From positions 591,692 through 655,691 of the forward strand of contig NZ_JAFNIH010000019.1 in NCBI RefSeq assembly GCF_019160155.1: a stretch of DNA of 64,000 nt, read 5' to 3'. Every line of letters starts with the position of its first letter. The first letter of the stretch is position 1. Positions 51,966 through 60,974 of this stretch are shown here, one piece after another. This DNA is from Pinisolibacter aquiterrae. Lineage in GTDB: Bacteria > Pseudomonadota > Alphaproteobacteria > Rhizobiales > Ancalomicrobiaceae. The notes under the pieces were generated by a model. It saw nothing but the letters and a program-made list of their open reading frames with translations. It was not told where the DNA came from and ran no database searches. The position numbers were made by a program, and so were the translations under genes.

Positions 51966-53522
51966 ATGGCGACGACGCGGCGCGACGTGATGACCTGGGC
52001 CTTGGGCACGATTCCGATCGCGTTGGGCGCGGGATGGCTCGATGCCGCGCACGCCGCCGGACCGGAGCCGGCCATGCCGAAGACCGACGGACCCGGCGTC
52101 CGCTTCGAGCCCCACGTGCTGCGCGCCCGTGCCGCCGCCATGGCGGCTCGCCCCTTCGAGCCGCCGGACACCAAGCTGCCGAAGGGCCTCGACAATCTGA
52201 ACTACGACCAGTATCGGGCGATCGCCTTCCGCCCCAAGGACACGTTCCTGCGCGAGGGTCCGGGGCCGTTCCGCATCGAATGGATGCCGCGCGGCTTCCT
52301 CTATCGCGACCACGTCGACTTCGACGCCGTCGAGGACACCCAGGCCCTCAGGATCGTGCAATACGACGGCTGCTTCGTGTTTCCCCCGGACGTCCCCCCG
52401 CCCAAGGACGGCGAGACGCTCGGGTGGTCCGGCTTCCGCGTCAAGACGCCGATCAACCGCCCCGACGTCGCCGAGGAGTTCCTGGTCTTTCAGGGCGCGA
52501 GTTATTTTCGTGCCGTCGGGCGCGGCAACGTCTACGGCACTTCGGCGCGAGGCCTCGCCATCGCCACCGCCGACCCGGCCGGCGAGGAATTCCCGCTCTT
52601 CCGCGAGTTCTGGATCGAGAAGCCGAAGAGCGACGGCAATCTGCTCGTCATCCACGCCCTGCTCGATTCGCCGAGCGTGACCGGCGCCTTCCGCATCTCG
52701 ATCGTGCCGGGCGAGACGACCACGACCTCGGTCGAGGCGGCGCTCTACCCCCGCACCGACCTCGACAAGGTCGGCCTCGGCACGCTCACCAGCATGTTCC
52801 TCTTCGCCCCCAACGATCGGAAGGGCTTCGACGACTTCCGCCCGGCGGTGCGCGACGCCGAGGGGCTCGCCTTCCTCACCGCCGCGGGCGAGCACTGCTG
52901 GCGGCCGCTCGCCAATCCCCGGATGCTGCAGATGTCGGTCTTCGCCGACGGCAACCTGCGCGGCTTCGGGCTGATGCAGCGCCAGCGGTCGTTCTTCGAA
53001 TATCAGGACATGGAAGCCGCCTACGAGAAGCGCCCGAGCGCCTGGGTCGAGCCGCTCGGCGACTGGGGCGCGGGCAAGCTCGTGCTCGTCGAGATCCCCA
53101 CGAACGAGGAGATCCACGACAACATCGTCGCCTTCTGGCGTCCCGACGAACCGCTCCGCAAGGGCGGCGAATATCTCTTTTCCTACCGCATCCATTGGGG
53201 CATGGACGGGCCGGTGCGGACCGACCTCGCGCGGGTGACCTCGACCCTCGAGGGCGGCGGCGACGAGGAACGGCTCTTCATCGTCGACTTCGTCGGCGCG
53301 GCCGTCGAAACGTCGAAGCCCGAGGATCTGAAGGCCGAGATCTCTTGCCGGCCGGGCACCGTGATCGAGCCGGTGATCGAGGCGAACCCTCACACCAAGG
53401 GCCTGCGCCTCGCCTTCCGGGTGAAGGTCGACGCCGCGCAGATGGTCGAAGTCCGCGCGCGGCTGATGCGCGGCGCCGACCCCGTGACGGAGACCTGGCT
53501 CTATCGCTGGACGCGCGGGTGA
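51966..53522 (+). CDS. opgD: periplasmic glucan biosynthesis protein OpgD/MdoD
   Basis: 518 residues. A twin-arginine leader (TTRRDVM, then a hydrophobic stretch ending DAAHA near residue 30) marks Tat export, as known for OpgD. The mature part has the MdoG/OpgD fold: LNYDQYRAIAFRPKD, FFEYQDMEAAYEKRPSAWVEPLGDWGAG and FSYRIHW. It shapes osmoregulated periplasmic glucans. The ATG at 51966 is preceded by GGGAGG. No opgH-like glucosyltransferase is nearby. The IS3 element ends 235 bp upstream and may have displaced its native promoter. Confidence 0.9.
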   Translation: MATTRRDVMTWALGTIPIALGAGWLDAAHAAGPEPAMPKTDGPGVRFEPHVLRARAAAMAARPFEPPDTKLPKGLDNLNYDQYRAIAFRPKDTFLREGPGPFRIEWMPRGFLYRDHVDFDAVEDTQALRIVQYDGCFVFPPDVPPPKDGETLGWSGFRVKTPINRPDVAEEFLVFQGASYFRAVGRGNVYGTSARGLAIATADPAGEEFPLFREFWIEKPKSDGNLLVIHALLDSPSVTGAFRISIVPGETTTTSVEAALYPRTDLDKVGLGTLTSMFLFAPNDRKGFDDFRPAVRDAEGLAFLTAAGEHCWRPLANPRMLQMSVFADGNLRGFGLMQRQRSFFEYQDMEAAYEKRPSAWVEPLGDWGAGKLVLVEIPTNEEIHDNIVAFWRPDEPLRKGGEYLFSYRIHWGMDGPVRTDLARVTSTLEGGGDEERLFIVDFVGAAVETSKPEDLKAEISCRPGTVIEPVIEANPHTKGLRLAFRVKVDAAQMVEVRARLMRGADPVTETWLYRWTRG

Positions 53523-53597
53523 GCGAACCCGTCGCGACGGGGCGGGACGAGACCCGCCCGCAGCCTCGGCTCGGAAGAGAGCGATGGACATGCAAAC

Positions 53598-53631
53598 GAG
53601 AGGAGGCCGGGCGCGAGCCCGGTCTCCTCTC
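53598..53631. terminator. 15-bp hairpin between convergent genes
   Basis: GAGAGGAGGCCGGGC and GCCCGGTCTCCTCTC pair completely in RNA (one G-U), closed by a GCGA tetraloop. It lies between the opgD stop and the PRC-barrel gene stop. It probably serves both strands, though no T run is present. Confidence 0.65.
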
Positions 53632-53659
53632 CGATTCGATCGAGACGCGAAGGCCTGAG

Positions 53660-54016
53660 TCACAGCGCCTTGGCGTAATAGGTCAGATCCGGCGAGGTCG
53701 CCGCTCCGTCGGCCGCGATCAGATCGGCGAGCTCGTAGACCGGGGCCGCCGCCAGCACCGTCGGATCGAGCGGGACGACGTAGCCGCCCTTGGCCTCGTC
53801 GTAGTCGAGCATCGACCACGGCATCGCATGGTATTTCTCGCCGATGCCGAGCAGACCGCCGAATCCGAGGACGGCGAACATGATGGTGTTGGAGAGCTTG
53901 TCCAAGACGACGTCCTCGACGTGGCCGAGATGTTCGCCACGCGCGTCGTAGACGTTCGAGCCGACGACCTTCGAGGACGGAATGGCGCGGGTATGTCCGG
54001 TGGATGTGGGCATCAT
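53660..54016 (-). CDS. PRC-barrel domain stress protein
   Basis: 118 residues (or 117 from the second ATG). The PRC barrel reads IPSSKVVGSNVYDARGEHLGHVEDVVLDKLSNTIMFAVLGFGGLLGIGEKYHAMPWSML, the form found in small alphaproteobacterial stress proteins. The function is unknown; the barrel probably mediates protein contacts. AAAAGGAGAAG precedes the ATG and an EcfG-type promoter lies just upstream, so it belongs to the same general-stress set as dps and DUF1328. Confidence 0.85.
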   Translation of the reverse strand: MMPTSTGHTRAIPSSKVVGSNVYDARGEHLGHVEDVVLDKLSNTIMFAVLGFGGLLGIGEKYHAMPWSMLDYDEAKGGYVVPLDPTVLAAAPVYELADLIAADGAATSPDLTYYAKAL

Positions 54017-54039
54017 CTTCTCCTTTTGACTGAAGAAGA

Positions 54040-54064
54040 AACGCGCCGGGCGCGCATCGGTTCC
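54040..54064 (-). promoter_or_regulatory. EcfG-type promoter of the PRC-barrel gene
   Basis: GGAAC-N16-CGTT on the minus strand, with the -10 element 24 bp upstream of the ATG. It is an exact consensus match and the fourth such site in the window. Confidence 0.75.
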
Positions 54065-54185
54065 GTCGCGCCGCGACGACCGCCGGCGGCGGCCTTTCGT
54101 CCGTTGCCGGATGCGCGACACGGATCGTCGCGTCCGCGAAGGCGACGAGGCCGACCTCGGGGTCGCGAGGCGGCGATCGGCCGGG

Positions 54186-54490
54186 TCTCACCATCCACGA
54201 TGAGAGGGTCGAACGGGCGTCCGTCGCGTGCGAGGTCCGCCCCCTCGCCGAAGATCGCACCGAAGGTCTCCCGCACCCTCGTGATCGTCTCGCCTATGGC
54301 GATCACGCCCCCGACCCGCGCTCCTTCAGAACCTCGCCGACAGATGGTCGGCATGGACCTGCGTCTCGATCCGCCGGTCGACCGTGAGGTCGTTCTGCTC
54401 GACGAAGCCGACGAACGCCCCCCCGCTCGGGCGCAGGATCGACGACGACGGAGCGGATGGTGTCCGTCTCGGGCTCGACGATCCGCGGAA
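54186..54490 (-). pseudogene. remnant of an MBL-fold (persulfide-dioxygenase-like) hydrolase
   Basis: Pieces of an ETHE1/Blh-type MBL protein lie in different frames. RIVEPETDTIRSVVVDPAPE is in one. IETQVHADHLSA (the H-x-H-x-D-H motif) is in another and runs into a stop. VLKER is in a third frame. VGGVIAIGETITRVRETFGAIFGEG follows in yet another shift. The C-terminal half, including the GHTPG region, is gone. At least two indels plus a truncation are implied. It lies directly upstream of the PRC-barrel promoter. Confidence 0.7.
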
Positions 54491-54515
54491 ACGCGCGCCC
54501 CCGCGACGGACGAGA

Positions 54516-55046
54516 TCACGCGTCGCGTCCGGTGCCCGAAAACCTCCACCCCACGAAGGCCGAGAGCGAGGCGACGGCGAAGACGTTGATCTCCCTGAGA
54601 TGGGCCGTCTCGACGGCCGTCCAAGGTGCGAACCCCGAGCCGATCGTCGCCCCGATCGTCGCATGGGCGATCACGAACGTGACGAAGAGCACGGCGACGA
54701 GCCGCCGCGCCCAGCGCCCCTCGTGCGCCGAAAAGGCGGCGATCGCGAGAAGCAGGCAGGGAACGAAGAAGAGTTCGGTGCCGCTCGCCGGCCCGAAGAG
54801 GACGGTCGCGAACACGGTGTCGGCGGCACCGACGAGCGGCAGCGCCACCCGCGCGGCGAGCGGGCGACGTGCGGCCGAGAGGGCGATGGCGAGGAAGAGC
54901 GGCGCCGAAAGGGCCGTCGCCCAGGCCACCGCCGTTCCCGAACCGACGAACCACCACACGTAGAGTGGATAGATCGGCTTGTTGGCGACCACGAGCCACG
55001 CGACGCTCGCCGTCGCGGCCGCCTTCGCCTCGACCTCTGCGGTCAC
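54516..55046 (-). CDS. multi-pass membrane protein of unknown function
   Basis: 176 residues with about five or six hydrophobic helices (for example ASVAWLVVANKPIYPLYVWWFVG, ALSAPLFLAIALSA, TELFFVPCLLLAIAAFSA, LVAVLFVTFVIAHATIG). No domain was recognised. The GTG start overlaps the methyltransferase stop by 4 bp, so it is the third gene of the DUF1295-methyltransferase operon. A role in lipid or membrane handling is a guess from context. Confidence 0.7.
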   Translation of the reverse strand: MTAEVEAKAAATASVAWLVVANKPIYPLYVWWFVGSGTAVAWATALSAPLFLAIALSAARRPLAARVALPLVGAADTVFATVLFGPASGTELFFVPCLLLAIAAFSAHEGRWARRLVAVLFVTFVIAHATIGATIGSGFAPWTAVETAHLREINVFAVASLSAFVGWRFSGTGRDA

Positions 55047-56086
55047 GACGACGCCTCGACGACCGGCGTCAGGCGATAGTGACCGACGCCCCATTCCGCG
55101 CCGTCGGCGTGGCCGAACAGCCCGGCCGTCGCCAGGAAGAACAGCCGCCACCGCCGTCGCCACAGATCCGCGTCCGATCCGTAGACGTCGACCAGGATCC
55201 GATCGATCCGTTCACGTTCCGCGTCGAAGTTGGCGAGCCAGTCGAGCGCCGTCTCCCGATAGTGGGTACCCGGCCACCGCCATTCCGCCTCGACCCGGAA
55301 GAGGTCGGGGAACCGATGCGGCAGATCCTGCGCCGGCATGATGCCGCCGGTGAAGAAGTGGCGGGCGATCCAATCGGCGGGATCCAGATGATCGAAGCGA
55401 TAGGACCGCGAACGGTGGGTGAAGACGTGGAGGAAGAGGCGCCCGTCGGGCGCCGACCAATCACGGGCACGCGCGAGAAGAGCCCGCCAGTTCGACATGT
55501 GCTCGAACATCTCGACCGAGACGATGCGGTCGAAGTCGACGATGGGCGGCTGGAAGTCGTTCATGTCCGAGGTGACGACGGTGACGTTGGTGAGCCCCCG
55601 CCGCTTCGCCTCGGCGACGATGTGGGCGCGTTGCGATTGGGAATTGGACACCGCGACGATACGGGCACGCGGGTAGGTCGCGGCCATGTGGGGCGTGAGC
55701 GAGCCCCAGCCGCAACCGAGTTCGAGGATGGTCTGACCGTCGTGGAGATCGGCGTGTTCGCAGGTCTCGGCGAGCGCCAGCTCCTCGGCCTCGGCCAGCG
55801 TCGTCGTCTCGCTCGGATAGCGGCAGCAGGAGTATTTCCGGCGCGGGCCGAGCACCAGACCGAAGAAGTCGGGCGGCAGCTCGTAGTGCTGGTCGTTCGC
55901 CGCCTCCACGTGCGCGGCGATCGGGTGGCGCCGCATCTCGCGGACGAAGAGATCCTCGTCGGTCGCGCCGTCGCGCTCGAGCCTACGGCGGGTGCGCTCG
56001 CACAGCCAGTCGATCCCGGCGAGGGTGAGGCCGTCGGGAAGGGGGATTCGCTCGACCGTGTCGATCACGCCTGCGACGAAGTTCAT
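55043..56086 (-). CDS. cyclopropane-synthase-like SAM methyltransferase (class without N-terminal domain)
   Basis: 347 residues. The SAM site is ILELGCGWGSLTPHMAA, with QHYELPPDFFGLVLGPRRKYSCCRYP before it and DFDRIVSVEMFEHMSNWRAL after it. It matches the CFA-synthase fold but lacks the usual N-terminal lipid-binding domain; the second copy at 59294 has it. It may methylate or cyclopropanate unsaturated fatty acyl chains. Start ATG overlaps the DUF1295 stop, with GGAGG upstream. Confidence 0.87.
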   Translation of the reverse strand: MNFVAGVIDTVERIPLPDGLTLAGIDWLCERTRRRLERDGATDEDLFVREMRRHPIAAHVEAANDQHYELPPDFFGLVLGPRRKYSCCRYPSETTTLAEAEELALAETCEHADLHDGQTILELGCGWGSLTPHMAATYPRARIVAVSNSQSQRAHIVAEAKRRGLTNVTVVTSDMNDFQPPIVDFDRIVSVEMFEHMSNWRALLARARDWSAPDGRLFLHVFTHRSRSYRFDHLDPADWIARHFFTGGIMPAQDLPHRFPDLFRVEAEWRWPGTHYRETALDWLANFDAERERIDRILVDVYGSDADLWRRRWRLFFLATAGLFGHADGAEWGVGHYRLTPVVEASS

Positions 56087-56904
56087 GGGCTTTCCTCCAG
56101 GTGGACGGCCGCGCCCTGGGATGCTGTCCGTGGGGGACGGGGAACGAAGGGCGAGACGCGCGCGGCATAGGCGCGGAAGGCGTCGGGACGGGTTCTCAGC
56201 ATGTGCGCCTCGAGCGGCGGAATGCCGGAGACGTGGACGAGCAGACCCCACATCAGCGCCGGCGCCGCGACGGCGAGGATCTGCACCGGCCGATCGGCGA
56301 TCCCGGCGAGCGCGAAGAGCGCGAAGCCGCACCAGACCAGCCATTCGAAGAAATAGTTGGGATGGCGCGACCACCCCCACAGCCCGACGTCGCAGACCGA
56401 ACCCGGTTGGGCCCGTCCGCGGAACCGGCGCAGTTGCGCGTCCGCGAGCGCTTCCCCCGCGAGCCCGGTGAGGACGACGGCGGTCGCCAGGACGTCGACG
56501 GGGCCGGGAAACGGCGCCGGCGCGGAAGCCGCGAGATGGACCGCAAACGCAAGCACGACTCCCACCGCCGCCTGGATCTGAAGAAACAGGAAGAGCCGCG
56601 CCCCGAAGCCGTCGCCCCATTGCCGCGCCAGGTCCGCGTAGCGCGGATCGTCGGCCGCACCGTGCGTGCGTCGACCGATGTGGAGCGCGAGACGTCCCGA
56701 CCAGACGGCGATCAGGCCCGCGATCAGCCATCGCCGACCACCCCCCGCGGCGCCGAGCGCCGCCACCAGCCCCACGAGACCGACGGCGACCGACCAGATC
56801 GTGTCGATCCAACCGCTCGATCCGGTCCGCATCCGCACCGCCCAGGCGACGACCATCGCCCCGACCAGCAGCACCGTTGCAACGACCATTGCCGACATCG
56901 ACAT
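56083..56904 (-). CDS. DUF1295 membrane protein (steroid-reductase/ICMT-like)
   Basis: 273 residues with about six helices. The C-terminal half has the 5-alpha-reductase-like signature RFRGRAQPGSVCDVGLWGWSRHPNYFFEWLVW. Such proteins are thought to bind NAD(P)H or SAM and act on lipids. It is the first gene of a three-gene operon with the methyltransferase and a membrane protein, divergent from the FAD oxidoreductase. GAGGTGG precedes the ATG. Confidence 0.85.
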   Translation of the reverse strand: MSMSAMVVATVLLVGAMVVAWAVRMRTGSSGWIDTIWSVAVGLVGLVAALGAAGGGRRWLIAGLIAVWSGRLALHIGRRTHGAADDPRYADLARQWGDGFGARLFLFLQIQAAVGVVLAFAVHLAASAPAPFPGPVDVLATAVVLTGLAGEALADAQLRRFRGRAQPGSVCDVGLWGWSRHPNYFFEWLVWCGFALFALAGIADRPVQILAVAAPALMWGLLVHVSGIPPLEAHMLRTRPDAFRAYAARVSPFVPRPPRTASQGAAVHLEESP

Positions 56905-57052
56905 GAAACCACCTCGCGATCGCATTCCTCGAAGCGATACGCACGGCGAGCCGCGACGGTTTCCTCGGGCATCCACATTTTTCGATCGGATGGCCGATTT
57001 CACGAGCGTCGGTGACGCGCCCGGAAAAATTCACGCCGCGCGGTGATCCGAC

Positions 57053-57081
57053 AGAACCTTTTCCCGTTCGTCTACGTACTT
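57053..57081 (+). promoter_or_regulatory. possible RpoE/ChrR-type promoter of the lipid operon
   Basis: AGAACC-N16-CGTACTT. The CGTACTT element is identical to that in the promoter before rpoE (62421-62427), at the same 16-bp spacing. The -35 is a weaker match to TGATCC, and a perfect TGATCC lies 9 bp further upstream (57044), at a spacing that suits CGTCTA instead. Confidence 0.35.
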
Positions 57082-57135
57082 CACCTCGAACGACGCATTC
57101 GACGCGACGCCGTCGGACGGATGAAGGGACGAGAC

Positions 57136-58497
57136 ATGACCTGGCCGTACACGACGAGAAACGAACGCAAGGCCATCGCGGTGATCGGAACCGGAATCTC
57201 CGGACTCTCCGCCGCCTGGCTGCTCGCGAAGGGCCACGACGTCACCGTCTACGAGGCCGACGATCGCATCGGCGGCCATTCGAACACGGTCGAGATCGAC
57301 ATCGCCGGTCGGAGCATCGCGGTCGACACCGGCTTCATCGTCTACAACGAGCCCTGCTATCCGAACCTCTCCGCCCTCTTCGCCCATCTCGGCGTCGAGA
57401 CGGCGGCGACAGACATGTCCTTCGCCGTGTCGATCGATCGCGGTCGGCTCGAATACGCCGGCTCCGACCTCGCCGGCCTCTTCGCCCAACCGACGAATCT
57501 ACTGAAGCCGCGCTTCTGGTCGATGATGTCGGATCTCCTGCGCTTCTACCGCGAAGCGCCGCGGGATCTGGCGACGATGGGCGACGTCTCGCTGGCGGAT
57601 TGGCTCGATGCCCACCGCTACGGCCGCGCCTTCCGCGAGGACCATCTCTATCCGATGGCCGCCGCGATCTGGTCGACGCCGTCGGCCGAGGTCGGCGACT
57701 ACCCGGCCGCCGCCTTCGTCCGCTTCTGCGAGAACCACGGCCTGCTGCGCCTGACCGGCCGTCCCGTGTGGCGCACCGTGAAGGGCGGCAGCCGCGAATA
57801 CGTCGCGCGTCTGACGGCCTCCTTCCGCGATCGCATCCTGACCTCGACCCCGGTCGTGTCGGTGCGTCGCGACGCGGCCGGTGTCGAAGTGGTCGACGCG
57901 ACCGGCGCGCGGCGGCGTTTCGACGACGTGGTGATCGCCACCCATGCCGATCGCGCGCTCGGCCTCCTCGCCGACGCGAGCGCCGAGGAACGGCGGCTCC
58001 TCGCCGCCTTCCACTATTCGCGCAACGAGGCGGTGCTGCATTCCGACGCGAGGCTCATGCCGCAGCGCCGCGCCGCCTGGGCGAGCTGGAACTACCTTTC
58101 GGACGCGCGTGACGGCGATCGCGCGCTCTCCGTCACCTATTGGATGAACCGGCTCCAATCCCTGGGCGAGACGCGCGAGCTCTTCGTCACGCTCAATCCC
58201 CTCCGCGAGCCCGATCCGGCGCTCGTCCACACCCGGATCGCCTACGACCACCCCCTCTTCGACGCCGCGACTGGTCGGGCGCAGCCGGAGCTCTGGTCGC
58301 TGCAGGGGGTGAACCGGACCTGGTTCTGCGGCGCTCATTTCGGCGCCGGCTTCCACGAGGACGGGCTCCAGGCGGGCCTCGCCGTCGCCGAGGATCTCGG
58401 CGGACGCCGCCGTCCCTGGACCGTCGCGAACGACAGTGCCCGCATCCATCGCCTCCCGCTCGATCCCCGTTCGGACACACGGGAGGCGGCCGAATGA
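57136..58497 (+). CDS. FAD-dependent amine-oxidase-like oxidoreductase of the lipid cluster
   Basis: About 453 residues. The FAD-binding VIGTGISGLSAAWLLAKGHDVTVYEADDRIGGH is followed by VDTGFIVYNEPCYPNLSALF, and the C-terminal FAD motif is WFCGAHFGAGFHEDGLQAGLAVAE. Relatives sit in ChrR/RpoE regulons with CFA-like methyltransferases; a Rhodobacter relative is linked to fatty-acid desaturation toward furan fatty acids. ATG 57136 has AAGGGA upstream; ATG 57121 is possible. Its stop overlaps the DUF1365 start by 4 bp. Confidence 0.88.
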   Translation: MTWPYTTRNERKAIAVIGTGISGLSAAWLLAKGHDVTVYEADDRIGGHSNTVEIDIAGRSIAVDTGFIVYNEPCYPNLSALFAHLGVETAATDMSFAVSIDRGRLEYAGSDLAGLFAQPTNLLKPRFWSMMSDLLRFYREAPRDLATMGDVSLADWLDAHRYGRAFREDHLYPMAAAIWSTPSAEVGDYPAAAFVRFCENHGLLRLTGRPVWRTVKGGSREYVARLTASFRDRILTSTPVVSVRRDAAGVEVVDATGARRRFDDVVIATHADRALGLLADASAEERRLLAAFHYSRNEAVLHSDARLMPQRRAAWASWNYLSDARDGDRALSVTYWMNRLQSLGETRELFVTLNPLREPDPALVHTRIAYDHPLFDAATGRAQPELWSLQGVNRTWFCGAHFGAGFHEDGLQAGLAVAEDLGGRRRPWTVANDSARIHRLPLDPRSDTREAAE

Positions 58498-59297
58498 CGC
58501 CCCCGTTCGCCTCCGCCCTCTATCCGGGCCATGTCATCCACCATCGCCTACGCCCACGCGAGCATCGCCTCGCCTACCGGGTCTGGTCGATGCTGCTCGA
58601 TCTCGACGAGCTTCCCGAGCTCGACCGGCGCCTGCGGTTCTTCTCGGTCGACCGCTTCAATCTCGTCTCGTTCCACGCGCGCGATCGCGGCGACGGCACC
58701 GGCCGGGATCTGAGGGCCCAGGTCGAAAGCGCGATGCGTCGCGCCGGGATCGACCCCGACGGCGGGCCGATCCGGCTCTTCACCATGCCCCGTCTCCTCG
58801 GCTGGTCCTTCAATCCGCTGTCGATCTTCTTCTGCCACGCTCGCGACGGCCGCCTCGCGGCGATCCTCTGGGAGGTCGACAACACCTTCGGCGAGCGCCA
58901 CGGCTATCTGATCCCGGTCGAGGAGACCGACGGCGGCGAGATCCGCCAGCGCTGCGACAAGGCGCTCCACGTCTCGCCCTTCATGGACATGGACCAGTCC
59001 TACGCCTTCCGGGTGAAGCCGCCGGCGGAATTCTTCTCGCTGGTGATCGACGTCCACGACGCCGAGGGGCGCATTCTCGGCGCCCGCCACCTCGCCCGAC
59101 GGGAAGAACTCACCGATCGCGCGCTGCTGCGCCTCTTCTTCGCCGTCCCCTTCCTCACCCTCCGGGTCGTCGGCGGCATCCATTGGGAAGCGCTGAAGCT
59201 CTGGCTGAAGGGCGTGAAGCTGAGGTTCAAACCGCCGCCGCCCGAAACCGCGATCACCATCGTTTCTCCCCGAAAACCCAGAAAGGCAGCGTCATGA
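58494..59297 (+). CDS. DUF1365 family protein
   Basis: 267 residues. Family motifs are ALYPGHVIHHRLRPREHRLAYRVWSMLLDLDEL, FTMPRLLGWSFNPLSIFFC and DKALHVSPFMDMDQSYAFRV. DUF1365 proteins nearly always sit between the FAD oxidoreductase and a CFA-type methyltransferase, exactly as here, which implies a shared step in fatty-acyl modification. The biochemical activity is not established from sequence. It overlaps both neighbours by 4 bp. Confidence 0.9.
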   Translation: MTPPFASALYPGHVIHHRLRPREHRLAYRVWSMLLDLDELPELDRRLRFFSVDRFNLVSFHARDRGDGTGRDLRAQVESAMRRAGIDPDGGPIRLFTMPRLLGWSFNPLSIFFCHARDGRLAAILWEVDNTFGERHGYLIPVEETDGGEIRQRCDKALHVSPFMDMDQSYAFRVKPPAEFFSLVIDVHDAEGRILGARHLARREELTDRALLRLFFAVPFLTLRVVGGIHWEALKLWLKGVKLRFKPPPPETAITIVSPRKPRKAAS

Positions 59298-60556
59298 GCC
59301 ATATCGACGAAACCACCATGACCGCCGCCGACGTCGCGGCACTGGCCGGAGAGGAGATCCGGGGCGTTCGCGCCCGCCTCTTCGACCGATTGCTCTCGGG
59401 ACTCGCCGTCGGTCGGTTACGGGTGATCCTGCCCTCCGGCGAGAGCTTCGTCCGCGCCGGTCGCCTGACCGGACCCGAGGCGACGATCCAGATCCGGCGC
59501 TGGCGGACGCTGACGCGCATCCTGACCGGCGGCGACATCGGCTTCGCCGAAGGATACGTCGCCGGCGACTGGATCAGCCCCGACCCGGTCGCCGTCATCC
59601 GGCTCGCCGCCCGCAACACCGACGATTTGCGGCGCGCCGTGCGCGGTTCTCGCCTCTTCCGCTCGGTCGATCGACTGCGCCACCTCCTCAACGCCAACAG
59701 CCGGCGTGGCAGCCGGCGCAACATCGAGGCCCACTACGATCTCGGCAACGACTTCTATCGGCGCTGGCTCGACGGCACGATGCTCTATTCTTCGGCCCTC
59801 TGGGACGAGACGACACCGAGCCTCGAGGCGGCGCAGACGAAAAAGCTCGATCGCATCGCCGAGCTTCTCGCCCTCGACGGCGGTGAGAGCGTGCTCGAAA
59901 TCGGCTGCGGCTGGGGAGCGCTCGCCGCGCATCTCGCCGAGGACCGCGCCGGACGCGTCACCGGCCTCACCCTGTCGCCGTCGCAACTCGCCTGGGCCCG
60001 CGACGTCGCTGCCGTACGCGGGCTCGCCGACCGAGTCGACTTGCGCCTCCAGGACTATCGCGACGTCGTCGAGACCTTCGACCGGGTCGTGTCGATCGAG
60101 ATGTTCGAGGCCGTCGGCGAAGCTTGGTGGCCGACCTATTTCGAAACCCTCGCCCGCGCGCTGAACCCCGGCGGTCGCGCCGTGCTCCAGGTGATCTCGA
60201 TCGCCGACGACCGCTACGAGGACTATCGCCGCGACACCGACTTCATTCAGAAGCACGTTTTCCCCGGTGGTTTCCTGCCCTCGAAATCCGCCTTCGCGGC
60301 GGCCGTCGCGGCGGCCGGACTGCGCCTCGAGGCGGCCGAGCATTTCGGCCTCTCCTATGCCGAGACGTTGGCCGAATGGCGTCGCCGCTTCCATGCCCGT
60401 TGGGAGGAGATCGCGCCCCTCGGCTTCGACGCGCGCTTTCGCCGCCTCTGGGACTACTACCTCGCCTATTGCGAGGCGGGCTTCCGCGAGGGCGCGATCG
60501 ACGTCGGACTGTACACGCTGACCAAGTCGGAAACGGCGGCGGGAGGCCGGTCATGA
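59294..60556 (+). CDS. cyclopropane-fatty-acyl-phospholipid synthase
   Basis: 420 residues, full length. An N-terminal lipid-binding domain (~20-125; GGDIGFAEGYVAGDW) is followed by the SAM domain: IEAHYDLGNDFYRRWLDGTMLYSSALW, VLEIGCGWGALAAHLAED, FDRVVSIEMFEAVGE and YRRDTDFIQKHVFPGGFLPS. It transfers a methylene or methyl group from SAM to unsaturated acyl chains in membrane phospholipids. It overlaps the DUF1365 and DUF2147 genes by 4 bp. Confidence 0.93.
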   Translation: MSHIDETTMTAADVAALAGEEIRGVRARLFDRLLSGLAVGRLRVILPSGESFVRAGRLTGPEATIQIRRWRTLTRILTGGDIGFAEGYVAGDWISPDPVAVIRLAARNTDDLRRAVRGSRLFRSVDRLRHLLNANSRRGSRRNIEAHYDLGNDFYRRWLDGTMLYSSALWDETTPSLEAAQTKKLDRIAELLALDGGESVLEIGCGWGALAAHLAEDRAGRVTGLTLSPSQLAWARDVAAVRGLADRVDLRLQDYRDVVETFDRVVSIEMFEAVGEAWWPTYFETLARALNPGGRAVLQVISIADDRYEDYRRDTDFIQKHVFPGGFLPSKSAFAAAVAAAGLRLEAAEHFGLSYAETLAEWRRRFHARWEEIAPLGFDARFRRLWDYYLAYCEAGFREGAIDVGLYTLTKSETAAGGRS

Positions 60557-60954
60557 ACACGCGTCACGCCCATGCGGCGATCGCCGCCGCGACCGCCGCC
60601 GTCCTCCTCGCCCCTCCCCTGGGCTTCGCCGCCGCCGAGCCCTCGCCCTTCGGCCTGTGGGCACGCGGCGACGGCAACGCGCGGGTGCGGATCGCGCGCT
60701 GCGGCTCCGACATCTGCGCCGTCAACACCTGGATCCGCGAAGGGACCAAGGGCGAGAAGACCGGCGACAAGCTCGTCATGACGGTCGAACCGGCGGGCGC
60801 CGGCCGCTGGACCGGCACCGCCTTCGATCCCCAGCGCGATCTGAGCTACCGACTGACGATGACGGTCGGCGCCGCGTCGATGACGACGCGCGGCTGCATC
60901 GTCGTCGGCCTTCTCTGCAAGGAAATGGGTTGGACCCGCCTCGGCGGCGACTGA
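60553..60954 (+). CDS. DUF2147 secreted protein
   Basis: 133 residues with a signal peptide ending near GFAAAE (residue ~29). The mature DUF2147 domain shows FGLWARGDGNARVRIARCGSDICAVNTWI and YRLTMTVGAASMTTRGCIVVGLLCKEMGWTRL, with four Cys that may pair in the periplasm. The function is unknown, perhaps lipid or small-hydrophobe binding. It overlaps the synthase stop, so it is part of the same operon. Confidence 0.85.
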   Translation: MNTRHAHAAIAAATAAVLLAPPLGFAAAEPSPFGLWARGDGNARVRIARCGSDICAVNTWIREGTKGEKTGDKLVMTVEPAGAGRWTGTAFDPQRDLSYRLTMTVGAASMTTRGCIVVGLLCKEMGWTRLGGD

Positions 60955-60974
60955 CCCGACACGAGGACACCCCC

